From assembly GCA_934747325.1 (NCBI GenBank), contig CAKVGW010000012.1:1-38081 (forward strand): a DNA stretch of 38,081 bases, in the 5' to 3' direction. The first letter of the stretch is position 1. Each line of letters starts with the position of its first letter. The DNA comes from an uncultured Candidatus Melainabacteria bacterium (GTDB taxonomy: Bacteria; Cyanobacteriota; Vampirovibrionia; Gastranaerophilales; Gastranaerophilaceae). Below are positions 23,389 through 32,118 of the stretch, in pieces. The notes below the pieces were generated by a model that was not told the origin of the DNA, searched no databases, and saw only the letters and a list, made by a program, of their open reading frames with translations. Position numbers and translations under genes: made by a program.

Positions 23389-23948
23389 ATCAAATCCCTA
23401 TATTCTAATAATTTTGACAAATCTTCACTTTTTATTACTTCCATAATTTTATCCTTAAAACCTTCAGCACCTTCAGTTTTAACACCATTCGGAAGAACAA
23501 TGTCTGTATTGTTTTTAGAATTAACAAAACCTTTATTTAAGATTAAAAATTCCTTATACAACTCTAAAATTTTCATATCACTTTGATTAATTTCGTAATT
23601 TTGACCCAAAAAATATTTCACATCTTTTGGAAGAAGTTCAAGAAACTTAATCATAAATTCTGTATCAGAAATATTTTCTTCTTCATTATATTCTTGACCA
23701 AGACAATTGTTATTCAAAATTTCTTGCTCAGGTTGAGTTTTTATATACGCAGCCCACATAAGACATCCAACATAAAATCCCAAATTATTATTAAACATAT
23801 CAAGCATTTTTTTATAGTATTGTCTAAATTTCATTTTCTTTTGCGAAAGATTTTTAAAACGGCTGATATCCATATATAAATATTCAACAGTTCCCCTAAA
23901 TGCTAAAATAAATGGTGCAAACCCAGGGTCAAACTCTAATCCTGACAT
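23376..23948 (-). CDS. Unknown protein coupled to adenine deaminase
   Basis: The protein has 190 aa with no signal peptide. It is hydrophilic, with one moderately hydrophobic patch (about residues 55-70, LGFYVGCLMWAAYI) too short and isolated to call a membrane helix with confidence. AAGGAGAA stands directly before the ATG at a good distance. It ends inside the start of ade, so it is probably translated with it and may be linked to purine salvage, but nothing in the sequence shows its role. I do not recognise it. Confidence 0.6.
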   Translation of the reverse strand: MSGLEFDPGFAPFILAFRGTVEYLYMDISRFKNLSQKKMKFRQYYKKMLDMFNNNLGFYVGCLMWAAYIKTQPEQEILNNNCLGQEYNEEENISDTEFMIKFLELLPKDVKYFLGQNYEINQSDMKILELYKEFLILNKGFVNSKNNTDIVLPNGVKTEGAEGFKDKIMEVIKSEDLSKLLEYRDLICQI

Positions 23949-24042
23949 ATTTTCTCCTTAAAGTTATTTATACTATTTTAGTTTAATGATTTAGATTAGT
24001 CAATTGAGAATTTTCAACCTTCTATTTCAGAATAATTCGTTG

Positions 24043-24048
24043 TATTAT
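24043..24048 (+). promoter_or_regulatory. -10 box of the DUF4127 gene, predicted leaderless start
   Basis: TATTAT ends six bases before the ATG at 24055; no Shine-Dalgarno sequence and no good -35 box. Confidence 0.35.
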
Positions 24049-24054
24049 ATAAAA

Positions 24055-25368
24055 ATGAAAATCGCTTTTTTACCTATTGATAATCGTCCGGTGTGTTACA
24101 CTCATGCAAAAAATATCACCGATATTGATGAGAGTATTGAACTCTATCTACCACCAAGAGAGTTTTTGGGCGATTTAACGAGAACTGCTGACATAGAAAA
24201 TCTAATCAGCTGGCTAGAAAATTTACCACCTGTTGATAACATGATTTTATCGCTTGACACACTTATCTATGGCGGTTTAATTCCTTCCAGACGTTCTAAA
24301 GAAACATTAGAAGAGCTAAAATTACGCTTAAAAAGAATTAAACCACTGCTTGAAGGAAAAAATGTATACGCATTTTCAAGCATAATGAGAATTTCCAACA
24401 ATAATTATAACGAAGAAGAAAAAGAATATTGGGCAGATTATGGCAAAAAAATCTTTGAATTTTCTTTTTCCGGCGGTAAAAACAAAAGCAACATTCCAAA
24501 TGAAATTATTGAAGATTATTTAGCGACACGCAGACGCAATTTTGAAATAAATAAATTATACTTAGAATGGCAAAAAGAAGGCTTATTTGACACACTCATT
24601 TTTTCAAAAGACGATTGTGCGGAAAAAGGTTTTAATGTCGATGAAGCTCATGAGCTTGAAAAACTGGGCGGTAAAACAAAAACAGGCGCAGATGAAATTC
24701 CGCTAACACTTCTTGCGCGCTCTATAAAAAAAGAAATTAAAATTTATCCTGAATTTTTAGAGCCTGAATGCAAAAATCTTGTTTCTAACTACGAAGATGT
24801 TTCAATTGAAAAATCTGTTCTTGGTCAATTAGAATTAAGCGGATTTCAATTAAGTTCTAAAGAAAACGCCGATATTATACTTGTTGTAAATAATTTTAAA
24901 AATAAGCAGGGCGAATTAGTTATGGGTTGGGCAACAGAACCGTTTAACGGCAATTTTATTCCACCAACTAAACCTTTTGCTATTGCAGATGTCAGATTTG
25001 CAAATGGTGGAGATAATGCTTTTGTTGAACAAGTTTTAGAAAAATTTGATATACAGAATTTTTACGGTTATGCAGGATGGAATACAAGCGCAAACAGTCT
25101 GGGCAGTTTACTTTGTGCAGTTAAAGTTAAATGGCAAAGTGCAAAATACAATGAAAACGCATTCAAAAAACTTGAAATGATTAGATTTCTTGACGACTGG
25201 ACTTATCAAGCTAATATACGTAAAGAAATCGAAAAACCTTGTGATATAAAAGATTTGATGAAACCTTACGAAACGCGTTTGGAAAATATTTTGGAATACA
25301 AAGTTCAAAATATTAATTACACTTTTCCATGGAACAGAAAATTTGAAATCGAAGTAGAAATCGTTTAG
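24055..25368 (+). CDS. DUF4127-family protein
   Basis: The protein has 437 aa from the ATG at 24055; a TTG farther upstream would add 17 hydrophobic residues but has no ribosome binding site. The N-terminus MKIAFLPIDNRPVCYTH, followed by PPREFLG, then ILSLDTLIYGGLIPSR and FSSIMRISN, are hallmarks of the DUF4127 family. A second conserved block AGWNTSANSLGSLL lies near residue 343. The family is of unknown function; its conserved Asp, Arg and Asn residues suggest an enzyme. Only nine bases separate it from comEC, so the two are likely one operon. Confidence 0.8.
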   Translation: MKIAFLPIDNRPVCYTHAKNITDIDESIELYLPPREFLGDLTRTADIENLISWLENLPPVDNMILSLDTLIYGGLIPSRRSKETLEELKLRLKRIKPLLEGKNVYAFSSIMRISNNNYNEEEKEYWADYGKKIFEFSFSGGKNKSNIPNEIIEDYLATRRRNFEINKLYLEWQKEGLFDTLIFSKDDCAEKGFNVDEAHELEKLGGKTKTGADEIPLTLLARSIKKEIKIYPEFLEPECKNLVSNYEDVSIEKSVLGQLELSGFQLSSKENADIILVVNNFKNKQGELVMGWATEPFNGNFIPPTKPFAIADVRFANGGDNAFVEQVLEKFDIQNFYGYAGWNTSANSLGSLLCAVKVKWQSAKYNENAFKKLEMIRFLDDWTYQANIRKEIEKPCDIKDLMKPYETRLENILEYKVQNINYTFPWNRKFEIEVEIV

Positions 25369-25377
25369 AATAATTCT

Positions 25378-27771
25378 ATGTTAAAGGATTTGTGTTCTAA
25401 TATTTCTCAAAACAAAAATTTGTTAATGTTTTTGACTGTAAGTGTTTATATTTTAGCTTTATTTGCAACGCTTAGCGGATTGAGTCAAATTTTTGCAATC
25501 ATTTTTTCAATACTTCTTTTGACTGCACTTTTTACGGATTTATTTCCACCTAAATATATTTTAGTTTGGGCATTTATTTTTTATTTAGGAATTTTTAACA
25601 CCTCTTCAAGGCTCAAAAACACGGACGATTTATTAAACTTAGCACCTCAAAATTCTACTATCTATGGCAAAGTTTTGAGTATTCCGGAAAATAAAGGCAA
25701 AGACAAAACAAAATTCTTTTTTAGAGTGGATAAAATTGAATACGACAACGAAGTTCAGGAATTTAAAGACGAAAAGACTTTGGTAACTCTAAATTCTTTA
25801 GACAAATTAAAACTTTACGACAATTATAAAATTACAGGGCGTTTATCAACTCCTTTTAAAGCCGGCAATCCTTCTCAATTTGATTACAGTAACTATTTAA
25901 GAAATTTTGCTACGTATTCTGTATTTTACGGAAAAACGTATGAAAAATTTGATGGTGAAATCACTGCAAAAGAAAAACTTTTGCAAAAAATAAACGACCA
26001 TAGAGAAAAAATCATTGACTTACATTCAAACTTTTTAACATCGCCGAATTTAGAAATCTTGGGCGGCATTGTATTTGGCGATGACGCAGTTTCTCCGCCG
26101 GAAAACATCAAAAAATCTTTTATTAATTCGGGATTACTTCACATTTTGGCAGCTTCGGGTATGAATGTTGCGTTTATATTTTCCTTCTTTTATTTCTTTT
26201 TATCACTATTTAGAATAAATTATAAAGCCAATATATTATTTTGTATGTTAATGGTGCTTGTTTATTCGCTTATGACAGGTTTAGGGCCATCAGTCATCAG
26301 AGCAACTTTTATGCTTGTATTTGTACTTTTAGGTAAACTTATTGATAGAGATGCACATTCTGTGTCACTTTTAGCGTTTGTAGCGTTTTTGATGCTCTTA
26401 TATAACCCAATGTATATAAATGATGTTGGTTTTCAGCTGTCTTTTGTTGTAACCTTTGGACTTTTAGTTACAACTCCGTTTATTGTAAGAAGTAAGAATC
26501 GTTTTCTTAATTGGATATTAGGAACAATTGCAATTCCTATTATTGCACAACTTTGGGTAATTCCTATTCAGATTTTTTATTTCAACAACATAAGTTTGTA
26601 TTCGGTTTTTGCAAACATAATGAGTGTGCCAATTCTTTCCGTAATAAGTTTTGGCGGTTTTGTAAGTTCTCTTATTGCACCGATTACACCGATTTTTGTA
26701 TGCAAATTATTCGATATAATTTTAAATCCGCTTTTAACTTTCTTAGTTTGGATTTCGGATTTTTGGGGAAGTTTACCGCACGCGGCTTGTCAAACAACAC
26801 ATCCGTCAATTTTTCAAATTCTTGTTTATTATTTAATTTTACTTTTGATTACAGCACTTCTGAATAAAGAAATCAGAGAAAAATATTCAAGAACATTAAA
26901 AATCACACTCACTTCTCTTTTATTAATTTTACTTGCTTCAGTAATTCCAATTAAAAACCATAATCTTGAAATTATGGCGTTTGATGTTGGAAATGCAGAT
27001 TCTTTTTTAATCAAAACTCCAGAAAATAAATACATAATGATTGATACTGCAAAAAGCGGTTATAATGGCGGAAAATCGCAGGCTGAAATGCTGATTTTAA
27101 AGTATATGCTGGATAGAGGAATAAAAGAGCTTGATACACTCATTGTTACTCACTTTGATAACGACCACTGCGGTGGTGCGGTTGATTTAATGAACGAATT
27201 ACGTGTAAAGAATTTGTATGTAAATTCTATTAATCACCCATCAGTGGCTGCAAAAGAAATCTATGAAACGGCTGATGTTCATGATGTGAATTTGATTTTG
27301 GCAGAAAACAATAAAACGATTTATAACTCAAACGGTTTAGTGCTTAAAAACTTTATTGCACCTGAAAGCTTAGAAGTTGGAGATAATGAAGCTTCTATTT
27401 TGACTTTACTTAGTTACAAAAATTTTTCAATGTTATTTACGGGTGATGCCGGAATTGAAACATTTAACCGATTGAAACAATATTTGCCCAAAAACATTAC
27501 AGTTCTAAAAGTCGGTCACCATGGTGCATTAGGCGTTGTGAACAAAGAGATGATAAATTATCTTAATCCAAAAATTTCTTTGATTTCAGTTGGAGAAAAT
27601 AAATTCGGGCATCCGACAACTTACACACTGAATATACTAAAACATACACAAATTTTAAGAACTGATATAAACAACTCTGTTAAATTTGTTATAAATAATA
27701 AAAATTTCCAAATTTATACTTTTAATATTAAGAAGAAAAAATATCAATTAAAAAACTCACAAACCGCCTGA
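25378..27771 (+). CDS. comEC: DNA uptake channel ComEC/Rec2
   Basis: The inner-membrane channel that passes single-stranded DNA into the cell during transformation. The 797-aa protein has several N-terminal membrane helices and a DUF4131-like soluble part (about residues 60-200). The competence domain (about 215-490) begins GIVFGDDA and has LLHILAASGMN, and is followed by further helices. The C-terminal metallo-beta-lactamase-like domain (about 530-780) shows VTHFDNDHCGG (H592, D594, D596, H597), LFTGDAG and VGHHGA. All parts are present, so the protein appears intact, which suggests competence if ComEA, a pilus and ComF exist elsewhere. No Shine-Dalgarno sequence is evident; it probably depends on the upstream gene. 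Confidence 0.92.
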   Translation: MLKDLCSNISQNKNLLMFLTVSVYILALFATLSGLSQIFAIIFSILLLTALFTDLFPPKYILVWAFIFYLGIFNTSSRLKNTDDLLNLAPQNSTIYGKVLSIPENKGKDKTKFFFRVDKIEYDNEVQEFKDEKTLVTLNSLDKLKLYDNYKITGRLSTPFKAGNPSQFDYSNYLRNFATYSVFYGKTYEKFDGEITAKEKLLQKINDHREKIIDLHSNFLTSPNLEILGGIVFGDDAVSPPENIKKSFINSGLLHILAASGMNVAFIFSFFYFFLSLFRINYKANILFCMLMVLVYSLMTGLGPSVIRATFMLVFVLLGKLIDRDAHSVSLLAFVAFLMLLYNPMYINDVGFQLSFVVTFGLLVTTPFIVRSKNRFLNWILGTIAIPIIAQLWVIPIQIFYFNNISLYSVFANIMSVPILSVISFGGFVSSLIAPITPIFVCKLFDIILNPLLTFLVWISDFWGSLPHAACQTTHPSIFQILVYYLILLLITALLNKEIREKYSRTLKITLTSLLLILLASVIPIKNHNLEIMAFDVGNADSFLIKTPENKYIMIDTAKSGYNGGKSQAEMLILKYMLDRGIKELDTLIVTHFDNDHCGGAVDLMNELRVKNLYVNSINHPSVAAKEIYETADVHDVNLILAENNKTIYNSNGLVLKNFIAPESLEVGDNEASILTLLSYKNFSMLFTGDAGIETFNRLKQYLPKNITVLKVGHHGALGVVNKEMINYLNPKISLISVGENKFGHPTTYTLNILKHTQILRTDINNSVKFVINNKNFQIYTFNIKKKKYQLKNSQTA

Positions 27772-27796
27772 CAAGAGTACTTTCTTATGTTATCAT
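27768..27796 (+). promoter_or_regulatory. Promoter of the matrixin-like gene, predicted leaderless start
   Basis: CTGACA (27768-27773), 17 bases, TATCAT (27791-27796), then six bases and the ATG at 27803. No Shine-Dalgarno sequence. It overlaps the comEC stop. Confidence 0.5.
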
Positions 27797-27802
27797 GTAC
27801 CT

Positions 27803-28579
27803 ATGAGCAGAAACACTTATCTTAATGGAAGCGTAAAAAACGGAAATATAATGCGTTGGCCAATAAATAATTTGGTCGTTTATATTGCACCGATGAAATT
27901 CTATTCTAAGCCTGGCGAAGATGCAAAATATCGTAAAATGGTTTTAGACGCTTTTACTGTTTGGGCAGCTGCTACCGGTGGTAAATTAAGATTTAGGGTT
28001 ACAAATGTATTAATGGAATCAAATATAAATGTAGACTGGAAAAGAGTTGACAGACAAGCACTCGGACACTGCTATTTTAGTTGGGATGCTCAAGGAAGAT
28101 TGTATGGCGCAGAGGTTTCCATCGGACTTACTGATGGCAGAATTCACCAGCAATATGACAGCGACATTGAAGTCTATCATACGATTTTACACGAAATAGG
28201 TCATGCACTTGGCTTAAATCATAGCCCTTATAAAAGTGATATTATGTACACACCTCACCAATACGGAGTTTCGGCTTTATCTGAAAATGATAAGCTTTCT
28301 ATAAATTGGCTTTACAGACTTCAGTCAGGAGCTTCTGTCAAACAAATTGCTTCAAAATACGGAATATCAACCTCTACTGACATTGATTCAGTTATCAGAA
28401 AAATAGAATCAAAAAATGATAACAAAAATGAACAGCCTCACATGCAGATATCAACAAACCGTGATTTATTAACAGAAGCCTCTAATATTGGGGATTTAAA
28501 GCGTTATAACATGATGTTGCAAAATATTTCAATATCTTCAAATGTTAAGAATTATTTAAATAATAACCGCCAAAAATAA
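27803..28579 (+). CDS. Matrixin-like zinc metalloprotease without a signal peptide
   Basis: The protein has 258 aa. Residues about 15-175 are a matrixin-type (M10) catalytic domain with the zinc motif HEIGHALGLNH (H130, E131, H134, H140) and a Met-turn in SDIMYTP. Upstream, FTVWAAATGGKLRF is the typical helix and strand before the active site. The C-terminal 80 residues are polar and not recognised. No Sec signal or pro-peptide cysteine switch is seen, which is odd for a family that usually works outside the cell; either it acts inside or leaves by another route. It probably has its own promoter at the end of comEC. Confidence 0.8.
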   Translation: MSRNTYLNGSVKNGNIMRWPINNLVVYIAPMKFYSKPGEDAKYRKMVLDAFTVWAAATGGKLRFRVTNVLMESNINVDWKRVDRQALGHCYFSWDAQGRLYGAEVSIGLTDGRIHQQYDSDIEVYHTILHEIGHALGLNHSPYKSDIMYTPHQYGVSALSENDKLSINWLYRLQSGASVKQIASKYGISTSTDIDSVIRKIESKNDNKNEQPHMQISTNRDLLTEASNIGDLKRYNMMLQNISISSNVKNYLNNNRQK

Positions 28580-28652
28580 AAATTAGGCAATTTTTCTTAA
28601 TAAAAAAACTTTATTATACTATAGGTTGTTTAAAATATAAGGTTATAGTATA

Positions 28653-29429
28653 ATGAAGGTCAATCCTATGAGTTTTAAATCTAGTGTATTATACAATCGC
28701 AAAGTTGAGCAGGCGAATGCAGAAAATCCTGCCAATCCTTTAAGGCTGAAAGCTAATTTATCAAGTTTGGCAGCTCTTTCGAGCTACAATCAAGTTTCTA
28801 TAAAACCAAAATTTGATTATGATTCTATGGAAATTTTGACCAAAGTTGATGCTTTGTCAAAATTAATTCCACAAGACATGCATATTCCTTACAGTTTTAA
28901 TTTAAATGAAATTAACGGCGAAAGAATTGTCGGGAAAGACGGAAATTTAGTCAGCATTAGAGAATATGATAATGAAATTATAAGAGATTATATTCCATCA
29001 AAAGATGGTGAAAAAATTTCTCAGATTATTGAACGCGATAGGCATAATGGTGCGATTATAGGTAAAATTGAAAAAATTCAAAAAGAAAACAGTAATGATA
29101 AAATAAATATCACTGTTTATGATGACAAAATAAATGATAAATATACAATGTTCCAAATTGAAAATGGAAATGTTGCCGGCATTACTGAATTTTTTGCAGA
29201 TGGTAAAAAATTTAGAACATTACTAAAAGATACATTAACAAATAAACCTCAAAGATATATGGAAGCAAAAGAAGACGAAAATGGAGATTTTATTTTCACA
29301 GACGCAAAGCTTGATTCTATTGGTGAAGTAAATGAAATAAAAAAAGTTTCTCCGAACAAGGAAATTTGTATTAGATATGAAGGAGTACAAAAAATTGTTG
29401 ATGTAAAACAAAAGATTTTAGATGACTAA
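28653..29429 (+). CDS. Unknown protein with an NPMSFKS N-terminus
   Basis: The protein has 258 aa, hydrophilic, with no signal peptide, starting MKVNPMSFKSSVLYNRK. After residue 60 it appears to be mostly beta strands with repeated short motifs such as DGxKF and YDDKI, as in proteins of the RHS-like or toxin-rhs type, but no known repeat is recognised. A -10-like TATACT stands about 40 bases before the ATG, with AAGG near the start. The N-x-x-F-K start is shared with the small protein at 31799. It is convergent with dnaX. I do not recognise the family. Confidence 0.6.
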   Translation: MKVNPMSFKSSVLYNRKVEQANAENPANPLRLKANLSSLAALSSYNQVSIKPKFDYDSMEILTKVDALSKLIPQDMHIPYSFNLNEINGERIVGKDGNLVSIREYDNEIIRDYIPSKDGEKISQIIERDRHNGAIIGKIEKIQKENSNDKINITVYDDKINDKYTMFQIENGNVAGITEFFADGKKFRTLLKDTLTNKPQRYMEAKEDENGDFIFTDAKLDSIGEVNEIKKVSPNKEICIRYEGVQKIVDVKQKILDD

Positions 29430-29440
29430 AATTAACAAAA

Positions 29441-31354
29441 TTACTCGATGTACTTTCCATCAAAAAGTTCCATCACCATTTTTTCCTGATCAGATTCTAA
29501 ACGTTTTTTGTCACTCTCTGTTTTAGGAGCATCATCAGCACTTAGTTTTTCTGCTGTTTGCTTTGATGCCGTATTAACTGCTCGTTCTTCCTCAAAGATT
29601 TTTGGTGGTTGAACCTGCTTTTCAATTTGCGGTTGAGGTTTTGGTTGAATACTTTGTTTCGATTTTGGTTCAAGCGCAACTGCTGGTGTTGCTATTTTAA
29701 AGTTTTTTTTTACTGATTCTGCCGTAATTGCGCTATCTCCACCTTGAGGAAGTCTTACCATTACGGAAACATCGGCGTTAAACATCAAACCGGCTGCTTC
29801 TACAAGCATTTGTTTTTTGTTAGTATCATTAATCTGCGCAACCAATTTTTCGTTCTTGAATGTAATAATAACCCCATCAGGAGCAATTTTAACCGGAGTT
29901 GCTAAATTCAATAAAGCCTTTGTTGAAGGACTTTTTACATTTAACAATAAAGCCTTCCACAAACTCTGAATATCATTACCGTCAGGTTTTTGCGACATTG
30001 GTGGCGGTGTAAAATCTTCTTGTTGCGGTTGTGGTTCAACAGGTCTTGGAGCTTCTTGCTGAATAGTTTGAGCAGGAGCTGACTGCATTACTTGAGATTG
30101 ACTAACTTGTGGTTTAACTTCCTGAACAGGAATTGGTGCAGGACGAGTAACATGAGCAGTCGGCGCTACAGGCTGTGGACGAGGTGCAGGCGTGAAATTT
30201 CCGCCTTCAAGAGCTTTAACTCTGTTTTGTAAATCCAAAAGTGTTGAGTTTTCGCTCATATTAGCCAAATCAATCATTCCGACCTCTAACCACAAATGCT
30301 GATTAGAAGCAAGTTTCACTTCTTTTATATAATATGTAATTCTCTCAAGCAAAAATACTATTTGTTGAGTTTCTAAAGACTCTTTTTGCTTTACAAGTTC
30401 TGCAATTTGAGCTTCATTAAGTCCGGTAAGTTCGCTCAACAAATCAGGCTTACAATTTTTCACTATAAGCAAATTTTTAAAATATTCAGATAAGTTAGTC
30501 AAAATTTGCAACGGCTCATTACCTGAATTATAGATATCATTAAGAATTTCAATAGCTTCATTTGGTGATGAAGAAATTATTTTATCACTCAATTTATTCA
30601 GAACATCAAACGAAATTCTGCCAAGTACTGCATTAACATCTTCAGATGTAATTTCCTTTGAAACACCAAGCAAGCTTAATTGGTCTAAAAGTGAAATACT
30701 GTCACGCATACCACCGGCTGAGTTTTTCGCAATCGTAAATAGCGCATCGTCCGAAATATTTATTTTTTCCTCGTCAGAAATATATCTCAAGTGTTTAACA
30801 ATATCATCGGTTGTAATTCTTCTGAAATCGAATCTTTGACAACGGCTTTTAATCGTATCGAGAACCTTATGCACTTCAGTTGTAGCAAGAATAAAAATCA
30901 CGTTTTCAGGCGGTTCTTCCAATGTTTTTAACAACGCATTGAACGCATGGTTAGTCAACATGTGAACTTCGTCGATAATATAGATTTTATATTTGCCATG
31001 CACAGGAACATATTGAATTTTTTCCAAAATGCTTTGCGTATCTTCAACTTTTCTGTTACTTGCTGCGTCAATTTCAATAACATCCATTGGAACAGAATTC
31101 ATAATATCTAAACAGCTTTCGCACTCACCACAAGGATGAATGGTAGGGCCGTTTTTACAGTTCAAAGATTTTGCAAGTATTCTTGCAGTGGAAGTTTTAC
31201 CCGTACCACGAGGGCCTGTAAACAAAAATGCATGCGCAATTTTTCCAAGCTCAATAGCACTCGTCAGAGTCTTTTTGATATGTTCCTGACCTACAAGTTT
31301 ATCTAAAGTTTGCGGACGATATTTTCTATATAATGGTACGTAATTTCCACTCAT
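29441..31354 (-). CDS. dnaX: DNA polymerase III subunits gamma/tau
   Basis: The clamp-loader ATPase of the replicative polymerase. The protein has 637 aa: the AAA+ module (about residues 1-235) with Walker A GPRGTGKTST, the zinc-binding cysteines in CGECESC, Walker B IIDEVHML, sensor ATTE and SRCQRFDFRR. The lid and collar domain extends to about 370, and a Pro/Gln-rich linker (about 385-450) leads to a C-terminal tau-like domain (about 455-545) and a polar tail. Both a long tau form and a shorter gamma form are made in some bacteria; no clear slippery A-run with a hairpin was found here, so tau alone is expected. The start has no clear Shine-Dalgarno sequence. Confidence 0.95.
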   Translation of the reverse strand: MSGNYVPLYRKYRPQTLDKLVGQEHIKKTLTSAIELGKIAHAFLFTGPRGTGKTSTARILAKSLNCKNGPTIHPCGECESCLDIMNSVPMDVIEIDAASNRKVEDTQSILEKIQYVPVHGKYKIYIIDEVHMLTNHAFNALLKTLEEPPENVIFILATTEVHKVLDTIKSRCQRFDFRRITTDDIVKHLRYISDEEKINISDDALFTIAKNSAGGMRDSISLLDQLSLLGVSKEITSEDVNAVLGRISFDVLNKLSDKIISSSPNEAIEILNDIYNSGNEPLQILTNLSEYFKNLLIVKNCKPDLLSELTGLNEAQIAELVKQKESLETQQIVFLLERITYYIKEVKLASNQHLWLEVGMIDLANMSENSTLLDLQNRVKALEGGNFTPAPRPQPVAPTAHVTRPAPIPVQEVKPQVSQSQVMQSAPAQTIQQEAPRPVEPQPQQEDFTPPPMSQKPDGNDIQSLWKALLLNVKSPSTKALLNLATPVKIAPDGVIITFKNEKLVAQINDTNKKQMLVEAAGLMFNADVSVMVRLPQGGDSAITAESVKKNFKIATPAVALEPKSKQSIQPKPQPQIEKQVQPPKIFEEERAVNTASKQTAEKLSADDAPKTESDKKRLESDQEKMVMELFDGKYIE

Positions 31355-31412
31355 ACAACCAGTTTATCATGGAAATAGAATACAGTAAAACAAAGAACGA
31401 CTAATTTTATGC

Positions 31413-31435
31413 GTGTAGCAACTACACTTTTTAAT
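31413..31435 (+). terminator. Plus-strand terminator-like hairpin upstream of dnaX
   Basis: GTGTAG (31413-31418), CAA, CTACAC (31422-31427), then TTTTTAAT. It faces away from dnaX and does not follow any plus-strand gene that I can see. Confidence 0.4.
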
Positions 31436-31450
31436 AACCCATATATAAAG

Positions 31451-31477
31451 TAAAAGCGATAATTAAAAATTATCGCT
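31451..31477 (-). terminator. Intrinsic terminator of the small gene at 31521
   Basis: A perfect 10-bp stem AGCGATAATT / AATTATCGCT with a 3-base loop (31455-31477), followed on the minus strand by TTTTACTTT. Confidence 0.75.
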
Positions 31478-31520
31478 AAATTATGTGTGTGTATTATAGA
31501 TTTTTTCTTTTTAATGCTTA

Positions 31521-31799
31521 TTATGCAATCGCACTAAATTGTTTTGTTTCAGTTTGTCCTGCTTGGTCGTTTTCACGAATCATATTAAATGTTCTATACA
31601 ACTTGTAACCCAAAGCTTTTAGTGGATTAGCATTTACTGAATCAGCGTTTTGTGCGAATTCTCTATTGTGTTGAAACTTAACTGATGCATTTGGATCTCT
31701 TAACATTAAGATTGCACTTTGAGAACCTAAATCTCTTGTCATATATTTATTATTAGAATTTTCTTTGAAGTTTACGTTTGAAATTTTAGTAATTTGCAT
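31521..31799 (-). CDS. Small unknown protein with an NVNFK N-terminus
   Basis: The protein has 92 aa from the ATG at 31799; the ribosome binding site AGAGGTGA lies just upstream and includes the GTG that a longer reading would use as start, so the longer form is rejected. It begins MQITKISNVNFKENSNN and is polar with no membrane segment. It has its own strong promoter (31892-31864), a 58-nt leader with a hairpin, and its own terminator, so it is probably well expressed. I do not recognise it. Confidence 0.65.
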   Translation of the reverse strand: MQITKISNVNFKENSNNKYMTRDLGSQSAILMLRDPNASVKFQHNREFAQNADSVNANPLKALGYKLYRTFNMIRENDQAGQTETKQFSAIA

Positions 31800-32118
31800 T
31801 TCTATCACCTCTGTGAACTTTCTGTTAATTAAGTGTTTGTTTTACACTTCATTTAACAATTTCATTATGCACCATATAAAATAAAATGTCAAGGGGTTTG
31901 TTCTCTTTTTGTTAACTTTTGTGAAATCCAGTAGATATAAAGCATTCAGGGATAAATGTCAAAAATACACTTAAAAATTACCCAACAAGACACTAGCCAA
32001 TCGGTGTATTTTTTACACTTTTTATTTTGGGCATGGCTTTTCATGCTTTTTCAAAATGTAAAATGATAGGTTGCAAAGCTCCTTTTATTCTTTTAAAATA
32101 TATACAAAAGGTGGTTTT
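31800..32118. other. 319-bp divergent intergenic region
   Basis: It holds the leader and promoter of the leftward small gene, a leader hairpin AAGTGT/ACACTT (31831-31849), two weak plus-strand terminator-like hairpins (GTGTA/TACAC with a T-run at 32004-32028, GCATG/CATGC with a T-run at 32031-32051), and a possible promoter of the response regulator gene (TTGCAA 32071, 17 bases, TAAAAT 32094-32099). No further gene is apparent. Confidence 0.45.
31864..31892 (-). promoter_or_regulatory. Strong sigma-70-type promoter
   Basis: On the minus strand a perfect TTGACA (31892-31887), 17 bases, CATAAT (31869-31864). It drives the 92-aa gene. Confidence 0.75.

Noticed and set aside
31413..31477. tRNA or small RNA gene suggested by two adjacent hairpins
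   Set aside because: Neither a cloverleaf nor a CCA end or T-loop consensus is present; one hairpin is explained as the terminator of the leftward gene.
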